Positions 51,399-62,561 of a stretch of 64,000 nucleotides of DNA are shown here, piece after piece. The stretch's first letter is position 1. Every line of letters starts with the position of its first letter. Under the pieces are notes generated by a model. It was not told the DNA's origin. It did no database searches and saw only the letters and a program-made list of their open reading frames with translations. The position numbers and the translations under genes were made by a program. Source of the DNA: Sphingomonas glacialis (GTDB lineage Bacteria; Pseudomonadota; Alphaproteobacteria; Sphingomonadales; Sphingomonadaceae); NCBI RefSeq assembly GCF_014653575.1, contig NZ_BNAQ01000001.1:868001-932000 (forward strand), written 5' to 3'.

Positions 51399-53394
51399 TC
51401 CGCCGCCTCCGCAAAGTCGACACCGTGGACGAGCTCGGACGAGCAGCGCTGCATCGTCGGGCTCGCGCGGCAGATGGCGTTGGTCAAGTAGAAGTCCTGG
51501 ATCGGATAGCCGGTGATCTCGCCGGTCGCGCTTGCGTCGAGCGCAGGCGGTGCCCAGTCGAAGCTGGCGAGCCCAAGCGTAGCCAAAGCCGGCGTATCGA
51601 GCGCCATATTGGCACGCAATTCGTCGAGCGTATCGAACGGGAGCGTCCTGCCGAGCACCGCCGAGAGCGCGCGGAAGATCGTCCAGTCGTCGCGCGCGTC
51701 GCCGGGCGGGAACACAGCCCGCTCGCCGCGCTGAACGCGACCTTCGAGGTTAACGTAAGTGCCCGACTTCTCGGCATAGCTCGCGCCTGGCAGGATCACG
51801 TCGGCAGCCGCAGCGCCCTTGTCGCCGTGGTGGCCGACATAGACCTTGAAGCTGCCAGCGAATTTGCTGAAATCGACTTCGTCGGCGCCGAGGAAGAATG
51901 CGAGCTTGGGCGCCGCCGCGACGAGGTCGGCGATGCCGCCCTTCTGCGCGAAGCCGAGCATCAGACCACCCATCCGGCTCGCCGCCATATGAACGACGTT
52001 GAAGCCGTTCCACGCATCCTTGACGAGGCCAAGCGGCGAAACCAGCGCGAGCGCGGCGCCGAGCGCCTTGAGCCCCGCCCCGCCGACGATCACCATCGGA
52101 CGCTCGGCCGAAGCGAAGGTCTCGGTGACGGCTTCCGGCAGGTTGCCGAGCAGCGCCAGGTCGGCGCCGAGCCATTCGACCTTGTAGGTCAGCTCGGTTT
52201 CCGGCCCGATCGCGAAGACCTTCGCGCCCTTCTTGATCGCCTTGCGGATCCGCGTGTTCACCAGCGGCGCTTCCCAGCGCAAATTGCTGCCGACGAGCAG
52301 GATCACGTCGGCCTTTTCGGTGCCGGCGATCGTCGTGTTGAAATTGACCGCGGCGAGGCTCGACGTGTCGTAATCCATGCCGGTCTGGCGGCCTTCGAGC
52401 AGGGTCGAGCCCATGCTCGCGAGCAGCGCCTTGGCGGCATACATCGTCTCGGCGTCGACCAGATCACCCGCGACTGCGGCTACGCTAGACCCCGCATCGA
52501 CCGCGGCGATGGCAGCGAACGCTTCGTCCCACGTCGCCTTGGTGAGACGGCCGTCCTTGCGGATGTACGGCGTGTCGAGGCGCTTGCGCACCAGGCCGTC
52601 GACGGCGTGGCGAGTCTTGTCGCTCGCCCACTCCTCGTTCACGTCCTCGTTGATCCGCGGCACGGCGCGCAGCACCTGGCGACCGCGGCTGTCGAGCCGG
52701 ATGTTGGTGCCGACCGCGTCCATCACGTCGATCGTCAGCGTCTTCTTGAGCTCCCACGGACGCGCCTCGAAAGCGTAAGGCTTCGAGGTCAGCGCGCCGA
52801 CCGGGCACAGATCGACGACATTGCCCGAAAGCTCGCTCGTGACCGCGCCTTCGAGGTACGACACGATCTGCATGTCCTCGCCGCGACCGATCGCGCCGAT
52901 TTCCTCGACGCCGGCGACTTCCTCGGCAAAGCGAATGCAGCGCGTGCACTGGATGCAGCGCGTCATCACCGTCTTGACGATCGGCCCCATATATTTCTCG
53001 GTGACCGCGCGCTTGTTCTCGTCATAGCGCGAGTGGCCGCGGCCGTAAGCGAGGCTCTGGTCCTGCAGGTCGCATTCGCCACCCTGGTCGCAGATCGGGC
53101 AATCGAGCGGATGGTTGATGAGGAGGAACTCCATCACCCCTTCACGCGCCTGCTTGACCATCGGCGAGTTGGTGAAGATCTCCTGCTTGTCCGCCGCCGG
53201 CAGCGCGCACGACGCTTGCGGCTTGGGCGGGCCGGGCTTCACCTCGACCAGGCACATCCGGCAATTGCCGGCGATGCTCAGGCGCTCATGATAGCAGAAG
53301 CGCGGGATTTCCTTGCCGGCGATCTCGCACGCCTGGAGCACGGTGGCACCAGCGGGCACTTCGACTTCGACGCCATCGACTTTGACAATAGGCA

Positions 53395-53395
<1 letters not shown>
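51395..53395 (-). CDS. nuoG: NADH-quinone oxidoreductase subunit G
   Basis: A 666-residue subunit of the NADH-oxidising arm. The N-terminal part binds the 2Fe-2S cluster N1b ([20 protein letters not shown] followed by CRMCLVEV), N5 (with a histidine ligand near [18 protein letters not shown]) and N4 ([17 protein letters not shown]). The C-terminal region has the molybdopterin-oxidoreductase fold without cofactor function. The start joins the nuoF stop as TAATG. Confidence 0.97.
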
Positions 53396-54698
<1,303 letters not shown>

Positions 54699-54699
<1 letters not shown>

Positions 54700-55367
54700 C
54701 AGGCCCACTCCTCGCGATAATCGTGGTTTTCATCGACCATTGCGGTGAGCGAGGTCGGCCCGCCCGCCGGGCAGCTGTCGCGACGCCCGGTCTGCGAGCC
54801 CGGCGTCACCGTCCCGCCCGTGGCGAGTGCCTCGAGGATCGCCGTGGTCTTGTCGTAATCCAGGTCTTCGAAATTGTCGTCGTTGATCTGGACCATCGGC
54901 GCGTTGGCGCAGGCACCGAGGCACTCGACCTCGGTGAGCGTGAACATGCCGTCGGGCGTGGTGCGGCCCTTGATCAGACCCTTGTTCTTGCATGCCGAGA
55001 GCACGTCGTCGCTGCCGCCGAGCAGGCACGGCGTCGTGCCGCAGACCTGGACGTGATAGCGGCCCACCGGCGCCATGTTGAACATCGTATAGAAGCTGAC
55101 GACTTCGTAGACGCGCATGTACGGCACGCCGATCTGGCGCGCGACGAACTCGATCACCGGAACCGGCAGCCAGCCTTGCGTCTGCGTCTCGGCGCCGACC
55201 TGGCGCTGCGCGAGATCGAGCAACGGCAGCGAAGCGGATTGCTCGCGCCCCTTGGGATAGCGACCGAGGATCTCGTTCGCTTTCTTCTGGTTTTCTTCGG
55301 TCCAGGCGAACGCGCCCCAGCGCGCGCGGGTCTCGGCTTCGTCGGGGATCTTGGGGGCTTCAGCCAT
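54699..55367 (-). CDS. nuoE: NADH-quinone oxidoreductase subunit E
   Basis: A 222-residue thioredoxin-like subunit holding the 2Fe-2S cluster N1a. The ligand cysteines are in [17 protein letters not shown] and [17 protein letters not shown]. After the core, about 40 less conserved residues ([20 protein letters not shown] and following) extend the C-terminus. The start joins the nuoD stop as TAATG. Confidence 0.96.
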
Positions 55368-56602
55368 TAGCGGTCACATTCACCAAAAACGATGTCCATC
55401 GCACCGAGGATCGCGGTCGTGTCGGCGAGCATGTGGCCCTTCGACATGAAGTCCATCGCCTGCAGATGCGAGAAGGCGGTCGGCCGGATCTTGCAGCGAT
55501 ACGGCTTGTTGGTGCCGTCGGCGACGAGATACACGCCGAACTCGCCCTTGGGGCTTTCGGTCGCGACATAGACGTCGCCGGCCGGCACGTGGAAGCCCTC
55601 GGTATAGAGCTTGAAGTGGTGGATCAGCGCCTCCATCGAGCGCTTCATCTCGGCGCGCTTGGGCGGCACGACCTTGCGGTCGAGCGACGCGATCGGTCCC
55701 TCGGGCATCTCGTTGAGGCACTGCTTCATGATCCGCGCCGACTGGCGGACTTCCTCGACGCGCACCATGAACCGGTCATAGCAATCGCCGCGCGTGCCGA
55801 CCGGCACGTCGAAGTCCATCCGGTCGTAGACGTCGTACGGCTGCGACTTGCGCAGATCCCAGGCGATGCCCGAGCCGCGGATCATCGGACCCGAGAAGCC
55901 CCACTTGATCGCATCGTCGCGGCTGACCGTCGCGATATCGACGTTGCGCTGCTTGAAGATGCGGTTGTCGGCGACGAGCGAGATCGCATCCTCGAACAAA
56001 CGCGGCAGGCGCGTGTCGAGCCAGTCGGCGATGTCGGTCAGCAGCTTGAGCGGCGCATCCTGGTGGACGCCGCCCGGACGGAAGTACGCGCTGTGCATGC
56101 GCGCGCCCGAGACGCGCTCGAAGAAGTTCATGCAGTCTTCGCGGATCTCGAACAGCCACAGGTTCGGCGTCATCGCGCCGACGTCCATGACGTGCGAACC
56201 GAGGTTGAGCATGTGGTTCGAGATGCGCGTCAGTTCGGCGAACAGCACGCGCAGATATTGCGCGCGAAGCGGCACTTCGAGATCGAGCAATTTCTCGACC
56301 GCGAGCACATAGCTATGCTCCATGCACAGCGGAGAGCAGTAATCGAGGCGATCGAAATACGGCAGCGCCTGCATGTAGGTCTTGTACTCGATCAGCTTCT
56401 CGGTGCCGCGGTGCAGCAGACCGACATGCGGATCGACACGCTCGATGATCTCGCCGTCGAGCTCCATCACCAGGCGCAGCACGCCGTGCGCCGCGGGATG
56501 CTGCGGACCGAAGTTGATCGTGTAGTTCTGAATCTCAACGTCGCCGACCTCGGGGTCTTCGCCGTCGAAACGCTTTTCGAGCTGGTCGAGATACTCTGTC
56601 AC
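55367..56602 (-). CDS. nuoD: NADH-quinone oxidoreductase subunit D
   Basis: A 411-residue 49-kDa-type subunit forming the quinone pocket with NuoB. Recognised by [39 protein letters not shown], the [20 protein letters not shown] stretch and [11 protein letters not shown]. The start is GTG, overlapping the nuoC stop as GTGA. Confidence 0.97.
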   Translation of the reverse strand: MTEYLDQLEKRFDGEDPEVGDVEIQNYTINFGPQHPAAHGVLRLVMELDGEIIERVDPHVGLLHRGTEKLIEYKTYMQALPYFDRLDYCSPLCMEHSYVLAVEKLLDLEVPLRAQYLRVLFAELTRISNHMLNLGSHVMDVGAMTPNLWLFEIREDCMNFFERVSGARMHSAYFRPGGVHQDAPLKLLTDIADWLDTRLPRLFEDAISLVADNRIFKQRNVDIATVSRDDAIKWGFSGPMIRGSGIAWDLRKSQPYDVYDRMDFDVPVGTRGDCYDRFMVRVEEVRQSARIMKQCLNEMPEGPIASLDRKVVPPKRAEMKRSMEALIHHFKLYTEGFHVPAGDVYVATESPKGEFGVYLVADGTNKPYRCKIRPTAFSHLQAMDFMSKGHMLADTTAILGAMDIVFGECDR

Positions 56603-57423
56603 TGGTTCTGCCCCTTGGGGGAGGGAACGACGTCGGGATCGGCAGGCTTCTCGCCGGCACTCGGACCGGGCTTGCCGGCGCCCGATTGCGCGGTGCTTTC
56701 GGTCGTCTTCGGGTCGCTCGGCGCGGCCTTGGCCGACACGTTGGCGTCGGCCTTGACGATCTCGTCGGCCTTGAGCGGAGTCGGCGCGCCCTTCTCTTCG
56801 GGCAGCTTAGCCTTCTCGTCGCCCGGAAGGACGTATTCGGCGCCTTCCCACGGGCTCATGAAGTCGAACGTCCGGAAATCCTGCGCAAGCTGGACAGGCT
56901 CGTACACGACGCGCTTGGCCTCTTCCGAATAGCGCAGTTCGACATAGCCGCTCAGCGGGAAGTCCTTGCGCTGCGGATGACCGCGAAAGCCGTAGTCGGT
57001 GAGGATGCGCCGCAGATCGGCATTGCCCGAGAAGAGCACGCCGTACATGTCGTAGACTTCGCGCTCGAGCCAGCCGGCGACCGGCCAGATGCCCGTCACC
57101 GATGGTACCGGCTTCTCGTCATCGGTCTGCACATGCACGCGGATGCGATGATTGCGCGTCAACGATAGCAGGCAATAGACGACTTCGAAGCGATCGACCC
57201 CGCGATCGGGATAATCGACGCCGGCAATTTCCATCAGCTGCTGATATTCGAGACCGGGCGTATCGCGCAGCGCGACCATTGTGTCGACCAGCGAGGCGCG
57301 ATCGACGTGCAGCGCGACTTCGCCGACGGCGTCGAGCGAATGCAGCAGACGGCCACCGAGTGCCGCCGAAGCAGCCTCGATCACGCCATCATTGGCGACA
57401 TAGGCAGGTGCAGGCGCCCTCAT
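56599..57423 (-). CDS. nuoC: NADH-quinone oxidoreductase subunit C with low-complexity tail
   Basis: A 274-residue 30-kDa-type subunit of complex I. The conserved core (about residues 30-200) includes [27 protein letters not shown]-like strand residues, [20 protein letters not shown] and [19 protein letters not shown]. After about residue 205 the protein continues with some 70 residues rich in Ala, Pro, Lys, Asp and Glu that look disordered and are not part of the usual subunit. The nuoB stop overlaps its start region by 4 bases. Confidence 0.95.
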   Translation of the reverse strand: MRAPAPAYVANDGVIEAASAALGGRLLHSLDAVGEVALHVDRASLVDTMVALRDTPGLEYQQLMEIAGVDYPDRGVDRFEVVYCLLSLTRNHRIRVHVQTDDEKPVPSVTGIWPVAGWLEREVYDMYGVLFSGNADLRRILTDYGFRGHPQRKDFPLSGYVELRYSEEAKRVVYEPVQLAQDFRTFDFMSPWEGAEYVLPGDEKAKLPEEKGAPTPLKADEIVKADANVSAKAAPSDPKTTESTAQSGAGKPGPSAGEKPADPDVVPSPKGQNQ

Positions 57424-57998
57424 CTCTCAATCGTCCCAACGCGGCGAATCTTCCGCTGGAGCTGCATGATGCCGTAGAGCAGCGCCTCGGCAGTCGGCGG
57501 GCAGCCCGGCACGTAGATGTCGACCGGAACGATCCGGTCGCAGCCACGAACGACCGAGTAGCTATAGTGGTAATAGCCGCCGCCATTGGCGCACGACCCC
57601 ATCGAGATGACGTATTTCGGCTCCGACATCTGGTCGTAGACCTTGCGCAGCGCCGGGGCCATCTTGTTGCACAGCGTGCCGGCGACGATCATCACGTCCG
57701 ACTGGCGCGGCGACGCGCGCGGTGCGGCGCCAAAGCGCTCGAGATCGTAACGCGGCATGTTGACGTGGATCATTTCGACCGCGCAGCACGCCAGACCGAA
57801 CGTCATCCACCACAGCGAGCCAGTGCGCGCCCAGTGAAACAGATCCTCGGTCGAGGTGACGAGGAAACCCTTGTCGCCGAGTTCGCCATTCAGATCGTTG
57901 AAGAACGCCTGATCGGGCTGGATGATGTCGCTGCCGCTCGGCTGCCGCAGCAGTTCGACGGGGCCCGAGTGACCGGGCAGGCTTGGTGCTACTCCCAT
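57420..57998 (-). CDS. nuoB: NADH-quinone oxidoreductase subunit B
   Basis: A 192-residue subunit that binds cluster N2, the last iron-sulfur centre before quinone. Cluster cysteines lie in [30 protein letters not shown] and [14 protein letters not shown]. The start [12 protein letters not shown] at ATG 57998 is chosen over a longer frame that reads antisense-like residues from within nuoA; it overlaps the nuoA stop by 10 bases. Confidence 0.97.
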   Translation of the reverse strand: MGVAPSLPGHSGPVELLRQPSGSDIIQPDQAFFNDLNGELGDKGFLVTSTEDLFHWARTGSLWWMTFGLACCAVEMIHVNMPRYDLERFGAAPRASPRQSDVMIVAGTLCNKMAPALRKVYDQMSEPKYVISMGSCANGGGYYHYSYSVVRGCDRIVPVDIYVPGCPPTAEALLYGIMQLQRKIRRVGTIER

Positions 57999-58363
57999 TC
58001 GAGCGCTCCCTTCTTCCATGCATAGACGAGGCCGAGCGCGAGTTCGACGATGAACAGCATCATCGAGCCCCAGGCGACCCAACCGAGTTTGAAGACCGAT
58101 ACGGCCCAGGGATAGAGAAACGCCGCTTCCAGATCGAAGATGATGAACAGGATGGCGACGAGGTAGAAGCGCACGTCGAACTGGCTGCGCGGATCCTCGA
58201 ATGCGGGGAAGCCGCACTCATATTCGCTGAGCTTTTCGGCGGTAGGCTTGTGCGCGCCGGTAAAGCGTGCCGCCAGAATCGGCAGGAACACGAAGGCGCT
58301 CGACAGCACCAGGGCTACGCCCAGGAACAGCAGAATCGGGAGATATTGCGACAGGTCGAGCAT
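57989..58363 (-). CDS. nuoA: NADH-quinone oxidoreductase subunit A
   Basis: A 124-residue membrane subunit with three transmembrane helices. Motifs are [20 protein letters not shown] (loop with the conserved cysteine next to the quinone site) and [20 protein letters not shown]. It is the first gene of the nuo operon, which runs without interruption to nuoN. The upstream 180 bases are divergent with the next gene and should hold the operon promoter, though no clear -10/-35 pair was identified. Confidence 0.97.
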   Translation of the reverse strand: MLDLSQYLPILLFLGVALVLSSAFVFLPILAARFTGAHKPTAEKLSEYECGFPAFEDPRSQFDVRFYLVAILFIIFDLEAAFLYPWAVSVFKLGWVAWGSMMLFIVELALGLVYAWKKGALEWE

Positions 58364-58486
58364 GATCAGCCTTGGGTGCTTCTCGCATGTGCGAACGGAT
58401 GCCCGGGGCTTTAGGACGATGCCCCGGAGCGAGCAAGGCTTAGAGGCGTGAGAATGAATCGCAACAAGCCCGGCGAAGCGTCGCGC

Positions 58487-58511
58487 TTGACGTACAATCG
58501 CGATGCGTCAA
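58487..58511. promoter_or_regulatory. Inverted repeat TTGACG...CGTCAA in the nuoA upstream region
   Basis: TTGACG (58487-58492) and CGTCAA (58506-58511) face each other across 13 bases in the 181-base gap between the divergent nuoA and exported-protein genes. TTGACG could also serve as a -35 element for the plus-strand gene. The role is not known. Confidence 0.3.
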
Positions 58512-58544
58512 ACTCTTAGCGGGGACGAGCATCGGGGGATGGCA

Positions 58545-59192
58545 ATGCGCGCGCGGCATATCGTGCTTCGGCTGGCGGTTTTAATGGCGGCCGCGGCGCC
58601 CGCCAGCGCATCTGCCGATCCCCTGCCCCACCAAGTCGGCGCACTTTTCGCGATGACGCCCGATCAATTCGCCGCCGCGGCCGATGTGAAGGACGACGCG
58701 CTCGAGACCGTCGCGACGATATCCACGATGCGCGGCTGGCAGCAGCACGACGGGCTGCTCAGGATCGTCAACGACGACGGCTTCTTTCGGGCGTTCGTCG
58801 ACAAGACGAGCGGCGAGACGCGGTTCCAGGTCTATCATATGGTGCGCTACACCGAGCAGCACCGTGCTCGGTTCGAGGTGGTGAACTACGAAACGCCCGA
58901 CGGACCGGTGTCGGTGCCGCTCATCCCCATCGGCCGCTACCGCGGATCGTGCCGCGTCTATGTCGGGTGCGCGTATCTCGAGACCTTCGCTTTCCCGGTC
59001 GACGAGACGCTGCTGCGCACGCTCGCGGCGAAGTACCTGCCGGGCCGGGTCGCGGTGTGGAAATATCGTCTGAAGGCGAAAACCGGCGCCGAGCGGGATG
59101 AAGGCTTTGCCCCGGCCGAGATCGCGGGGATATTGATCGCGGTCGACCATTATCGCGCGGCGCATGGCCTAACCGGCGCGCAGACCCGATAA
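58545..59192 (+). CDS. Exported protein of unknown function
   Basis: A 215-residue protein I do not recognise. The N-terminus is a signal peptide (RHIVLRLAVLMAAAAPASAS) likely cut before ADPLPHQ. The mature part alternates predicted strands (LETVATISTMRGW, GFFRAFVDKTSGETRFQVYH, RFEVVNYETPDGPVSVPLIP) with CRVYVGCAYLETFAF, in which two cysteines five residues apart could pair. The C-terminus carries a basic stretch KYRLKAKTG. ATG 58545 is preferred because a GGGGGA lies 6 bases upstream; ATG 58539 is possible. It is divergent from nuoA and convergent with suhB. Confidence 0.7.
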   Translation: MRARHIVLRLAVLMAAAAPASASADPLPHQVGALFAMTPDQFAAAADVKDDALETVATISTMRGWQQHDGLLRIVNDDGFFRAFVDKTSGETRFQVYHMVRYTEQHRARFEVVNYETPDGPVSVPLIPIGRYRGSCRVYVGCAYLETFAFPVDETLLRTLAAKYLPGRVAVWKYRLKAKTGAERDEGFAPAEIAGILIAVDHYRAAHGLTGAQTR

Positions 59193-59198
59193 ATTCTT

Positions 59199-59222
59199 GC
59201 CCCTCCCCTTCAAGGGAGGGGC
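59199..59222. terminator. Bidirectional hairpin between two convergent genes
   Basis: GCCCCTCCC (59199-59207) and its complement (59214-59222) form a 9-base-pair stem with a CTTCAA loop. It sits exactly between the stops of two convergent genes and is flanked by short T and A runs, so it can end transcription both ways. Confidence 0.7.
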
Positions 59223-59232
59223 TTTGGTCCGA

Positions 59233-60045
59233 TTACCGCAGCGCGTTTGCGAGCAGCTTGTGCAGTCGCGACTGCAGCGCGTCGTTTGCCGCAAGAATCT
59301 CGCTGCGCTGCATCATCTGGTCGCTGCCACGGAAATCGCTGACGAAACCGCCGGCTTCCTTGACCAGCAGCATGCCCGCCGCGACGTCCCACGGCTTGAG
59401 GCCGCTTTCCCAATAGCCGTCGTACCGCCCCGCCGCGACCCAGGCGAGATCGAGCGCGGCCGAGCCCATCCGGCGGATGCCAGCGACTTCGGGCGCGATC
59501 GCGCCGAAAATCCGGCTCCACTCGGTGAAATTGCCGTGGCCGAGGAAGGGAATGCCCGTCGCGATCAGCGAATCGGAGAGGTCGCGGCGTGCCGAGACGC
59601 GCAGCCGCTGCTCCTGCACCCACGCGCCGCGGCCCTTTTCGGCCCAGAAGGCTTCGTCGGTGATCGGCTGATAGACCATCGCCGAGGTGATCTCGCGCTT
59701 GCCGTTGGGCAGCGTCTCCTCGACTGCGATCGAGATCGAGAAATGCGGGATGCCGTGGAGGAAGTTGGTCGTGCCATCGAGCGGATCGACGATGAAGCGC
59801 GGCTTGTTGGGGTCGCCGGGGACTTCGCCGCGCTCTTCCATCAGAAAACCCCAATCGGGGCGCGCGCGCGACAATTCCTCGTAGATCGTCTGCTCGGCGC
59901 GCTCGTCGGCCATCGACACGAAGTCGGCGGGCCCCTTGCGGCTGACCTGAAGCTGCTGGACTTCGTTGAAGTCGCGCCGCAGCCGCGGGCCGGCCTTGCG
60001 GACCGCGCGGTCGATGATCGTCATGAGGCCGGAATGGGAGGGCAT
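59233..60045 (-). CDS. suhB: Inositol monophosphatase family protein
   Basis: A 270-residue metal-dependent phosphatase of the SuhB/IMPase family. The metal-binding motifs are FLMEERGE, DPLDGTTNFLHGIPHFSISI and the C-terminal GLKPWDVAAGMLLVKEAGG. It hydrolyses inositol-1-phosphate or similar sugar phosphates; in some bacteria it also acts on ribosomal RNA transcription. A start at ATG 60045 fits family N-termini (SHSGLMTIIDRAVRKAGPRL). The gene is separated from efp by a repeat-rich 186-base gap. Confidence 0.92.
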   Translation of the reverse strand: MPSHSGLMTIIDRAVRKAGPRLRRDFNEVQQLQVSRKGPADFVSMADERAEQTIYEELSRARPDWGFLMEERGEVPGDPNKPRFIVDPLDGTTNFLHGIPHFSISIAVEETLPNGKREITSAMVYQPITDEAFWAEKGRGAWVQEQRLRVSARRDLSDSLIATGIPFLGHGNFTEWSRIFGAIAPEVAGIRRMGSAALDLAWVAAGRYDGYWESGLKPWDVAAGMLLVKEAGGFVSDFRGSDQMMQRSEILAANDALQSRLHKLLANALR

Positions 60046-60069
60046 TGGCTATACTCGATAGAGACTCTT

Positions 60070-60218
60070 GCCCTCTCCCGCGCGCGGGAGAGGCTACGGA
60101 GACTTGGTCCGCCATCTTCGGGCGGGCCTAGTCGTAGTCGGTGAGGGCCTTCTTCGTTCGGCGCGTCGATTAGAAGAAGGCCCTCACCCAACCCTCTCCC
60201 GCGAAGGCGGGAGAGGGC
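60070..60218. repeat. Composite palindromic repeat block between efp and suhB
   Basis: Three hairpins follow one another: CCTCTCCCGC with its complement at about 60072-60093; a 15-base stem GTGAGGGCCTTCTTC (60141-60155) with its complement (60173-60187); and CCCTCTCCCGC (60192-60202) with its complement (60207-60217) around GAAG. The outer two are copies of the same unit. It fills nearly the whole intergenic region and resembles the sphingomonad REP-type repeats seen elsewhere in the window. Confidence 0.8.
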
Positions 60219-60231
60219 TAGGGAGAATTGA

Positions 60232-60795
60232 TCAGTCCGCGCGGCGGACGTAGGTCTGCTCGTACACATCGACGACGATCCGCGTGCCAGCCCCGATATG
60301 CGGCGGCACCATCACGCGCACCCCGTTCTCGAGGATTGCGGGCTTGTACGACGAAGACGCTGTCTGCCCCTTCACCACGGCATCGGCCTCGACGATCGTC
60401 GCTTCGATCGTGTCGGGGAGCTGCACCGAAATCGGGCGCTCGTCCCAGAGCTCCATGACGACGTCCATACCGTCCTGCAGGAACGCCGCCGCGTCGCCGA
60501 GAATGCCGGCGTCGAGCGTGATCTGCTCGTAATTGATCTTGTCCATGAAGGTCAGCGTGTCGCCCTCGCGGAACAGATACTGGAAATCGACCGTGTCCAT
60601 ACGGACTTTCTCGACGCTTTCGGCCGAACGGAAGCGGACATTGGTCTTGCGGCCGTCGATGAGGTTCTTCATTTCGACCTGCATATAGGCCCCGCCCTTA
60701 CCCGGCTGGGTATGCTGGATCTTGACGGTCTTCCAGATACCGCCTTCATATTCCAGGATATTGCCGGGACGAATTTCGACCGCGTTGATCTTCAT
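60232..60795 (-). CDS. efp: Elongation factor P
   Basis: A 187-residue translation factor that frees ribosomes stalled at consecutive prolines. Three beta-barrel domains are present: [20 protein letters not shown], the domain II segment [13 protein letters not shown], and the C-terminal domain ending [18 protein letters not shown]. The tip of domain I reads [14 protein letters not shown], with a lysine in the position modified in E. coli (beta-lysylation type). The ATG at 60795 begins the conserved N-terminus; 13 upstream codons in frame are not part of the family. Confidence 0.96.
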   Translation of the reverse strand: MKINAVEIRPGNILEYEGGIWKTVKIQHTQPGKGGAYMQVEMKNLIDGRKTNVRFRSAESVEKVRMDTVDFQYLFREGDTLTFMDKINYEQITLDAGILGDAAAFLQDGMDVVMELWDERPISVQLPDTIEATIVEADAVVKGQTASSSYKPAILENGVRVMVPPHIGAGTRIVVDVYEQTYVRRAD

Positions 60796-60852
60796 GGGGG
60801 AGCCTGTAGTTGGAAAGAGCCAAGCGCACGGCACGCCGCGCGGACGTGCGCC

Positions 60853-61461
60853 TTAGCGGGGCAAGGCCTTTCCGGCAAGATAGGGGTAGGGATCGACGTC
60901 CATGCCTTCGTACCAATGCTGGTCGGGCGTGGTGTGCGTCAGACCGAAATGCAGGTGGAAATTGCCGGCGCCGGCATTCCCGGTGTCGCCGACATAGCCG
61001 AGCACGGCCCCGACCTTGACCGACTGGCCCTCATGAAGGCCCGGCGCATAGCCGCTGAGATGAGCATAATAATAGGTCCAGTTCCGCGCCGGCGAACGGA
61101 CGTACACGGTCGTCCCGCCCGCGACGCTGGTCCAGAGCTTCTCAACGGTACCGGGCGCCGCCGCCAAAACCGGCGTGTTGGCAGGCGCTGCCAGGTCGGT
61201 GCCATGATGTTCGCGCAGCCCGTTTTCGCGCGGATCGCCCCACGACTCGCGAACATCGTGTCGCCGCACGCCGCCGATCGGGACCGCGAGCACTGCGCCC
61301 TCCCCCGCCGCACCGACCGCTGGCGGGGACTTCACGGCGGGCGATCGCTCGGCGCTGCCACCGATCCGGCGCGAGGCCTCCGGCAGCAAGGCGAGCAGCG
61401 CGATCCACGCCGCCGCCATGATCGCCAGCGAGATCAGAACGAAACGCGCAACCCGGCTCAC
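60853..61461 (-). CDS. M23-family (LytM) peptidase, membrane-anchored
   Basis: A 202-residue protein with an N-terminal hydrophobic anchor (RFVLISLAIMAAAWIALLALL). The LytM domain has the zinc ligands of the family: HHGTDLAAP (HxxxD), HLSGYAPGLHEGQSVKVG and the HxH motif NFHLHFGLTH. Such enzymes cut peptidoglycan cross-links or act as regulators of amidases. The start is GTG 61461, 4 bases after the L,D-transpeptidase gene, so the two are likely co-transcribed and act in wall remodelling together. Confidence 0.92.
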   Translation of the reverse strand: MSRVARFVLISLAIMAAAWIALLALLPEASRRIGGSAERSPAVKSPPAVGAAGEGAVLAVPIGGVRRHDVRESWGDPRENGLREHHGTDLAAPANTPVLAAAPGTVEKLWTSVAGGTTVYVRSPARNWTYYYAHLSGYAPGLHEGQSVKVGAVLGYVGDTGNAGAGNFHLHFGLTHTTPDQHWYEGMDVDPYPYLAGKALPR

Positions 61462-61465
61462 GCGG

Positions 61466-62482
61466 TCACTTCTCGAAAATGGCCGGCGTGCCAGGCTTGA
61501 CCATCATCGCGAGCCGCGCGGCGTCCCAATTGGTCAGGCGGATGCAGCCATGGCTTTCGGCGCGACCGATCGTCTCGGGCGAGGGCGTCCCGTGGATGCC
61601 GTAATGCTCCTTCGAAAGATCGAGCCACACCACGCCGACAGGACCGTTCGGCCCCGGCGGAAGCAAGGCGGCCTTCGCGCTGCCCTTGGCATCCCAGAAC
61701 AGCTTGGGGTTGTAATGAAATGGCGGGTTATACGACGGGCCGTTGATCTTCCACGTGCCGATCGGCAGCGGATCATGCTCGCTGCCCATCGTCGCCATGA
61801 ACTGCGCGACGAGCTTGCCGTCCTTGTCGAGCACGCGCAGCACTTCGCGCGATTTGCTCACCACGATCTTGGCGCCTGCCGGCTCAGTTGAGTCGACGTT
61901 GAGCGAGGCCAGGGTCTGCCGCCATTTCTCCGGCAGTTTCGGATTGTACGCCATCGACGTCGCGATTGCGTTCGGGACGACGATCTTGCTGCCCGCCTTG
62001 AGCGGCGTCGTCGGGCTGTTGAGCTCGACCAGCACCGCTGGCGTGGTGTGGAACATCTCGCCGAGCTTCTCCATCGTAGTGCGATAGCCAAGCTGCGGCA
62101 GCTTCGCCTGCAGCGCCGGGTCCTTCGGCAGCGGGTTGATGTATGGGCCCGCAAGCATTTCCGGCGTCAGCGTCACGATCACGGTCGGGCGCCACTTACG
62201 ATCGGGATACAGTGCCTGCAGCGTCGGCTTATCCATCGCGCCGGTTTGCTGAAGACCGCGCGTTTCCTGAAAGCCCTTCAATGCGGCAACCAGCGACTTA
62301 CCCTCACGACCATCTAGTACGCCGGGCGAGAAACCGAGATGATCGAGGATCACTTGAACGTGGAGCGTGGAAGGATCAAGCTTGGTCGCGGCGGACGCAG
62401 CTTTTGTTCCCGGCGCGGCAGCGGCGATCAGCCCAAAGGAGGCTATCGCCAGACAGGCCGTTCCGGCCACCATTTTCCGCAT
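61466..62482 (-). CDS. L,D-transpeptidase with peptidoglycan-binding domain
   Basis: A 338-residue secreted enzyme. The signal peptide is at residues 1-28 (KMVAGTACLAIASFGLIAAA). A PG_binding_1 domain follows (STLHVQVILDHLGFSPGVLD and GFQETRGLQQTG), and a LysM-like part may lie at about residues 130-175. The YkuD domain ends with HYGIHGTPSPETIGRAES followed by HGCIRLTNWDA, with the catalytic cysteine. It forms 3-3 cross-links or attaches proteins to the wall. It precedes the M23 gene by 4 bases and is divergent from the DUF882 gene. Confidence 0.93.
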   Translation of the reverse strand: MRKMVAGTACLAIASFGLIAAAAPGTKAASAATKLDPSTLHVQVILDHLGFSPGVLDGREGKSLVAALKGFQETRGLQQTGAMDKPTLQALYPDRKWRPTVIVTLTPEMLAGPYINPLPKDPALQAKLPQLGYRTTMEKLGEMFHTTPAVLVELNSPTTPLKAGSKIVVPNAIATSMAYNPKLPEKWRQTLASLNVDSTEPAGAKIVVSKSREVLRVLDKDGKLVAQFMATMGSEHDPLPIGTWKINGPSYNPPFHYNPKLFWDAKGSAKAALLPPGPNGPVGVVWLDLSKEHYGIHGTPSPETIGRAESHGCIRLTNWDAARLAMMVKPGTPAIFEK

Positions 62483-62561
62483 TACGCTCGGCTCCTACAT
62501 ATTCACTATGCAGACAACGACTTGTGACACGCTTGTGTCCGACACTTTACGCGAACCCGAA

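Noticed and set aside
62521-62545. GACAC-GCTT-GTGTC hairpin between the transpeptidase and DUF882 genes as a regulatory site
   Set aside because: The 5-base stem is short and could easily arise by chance; no second copy was seen.
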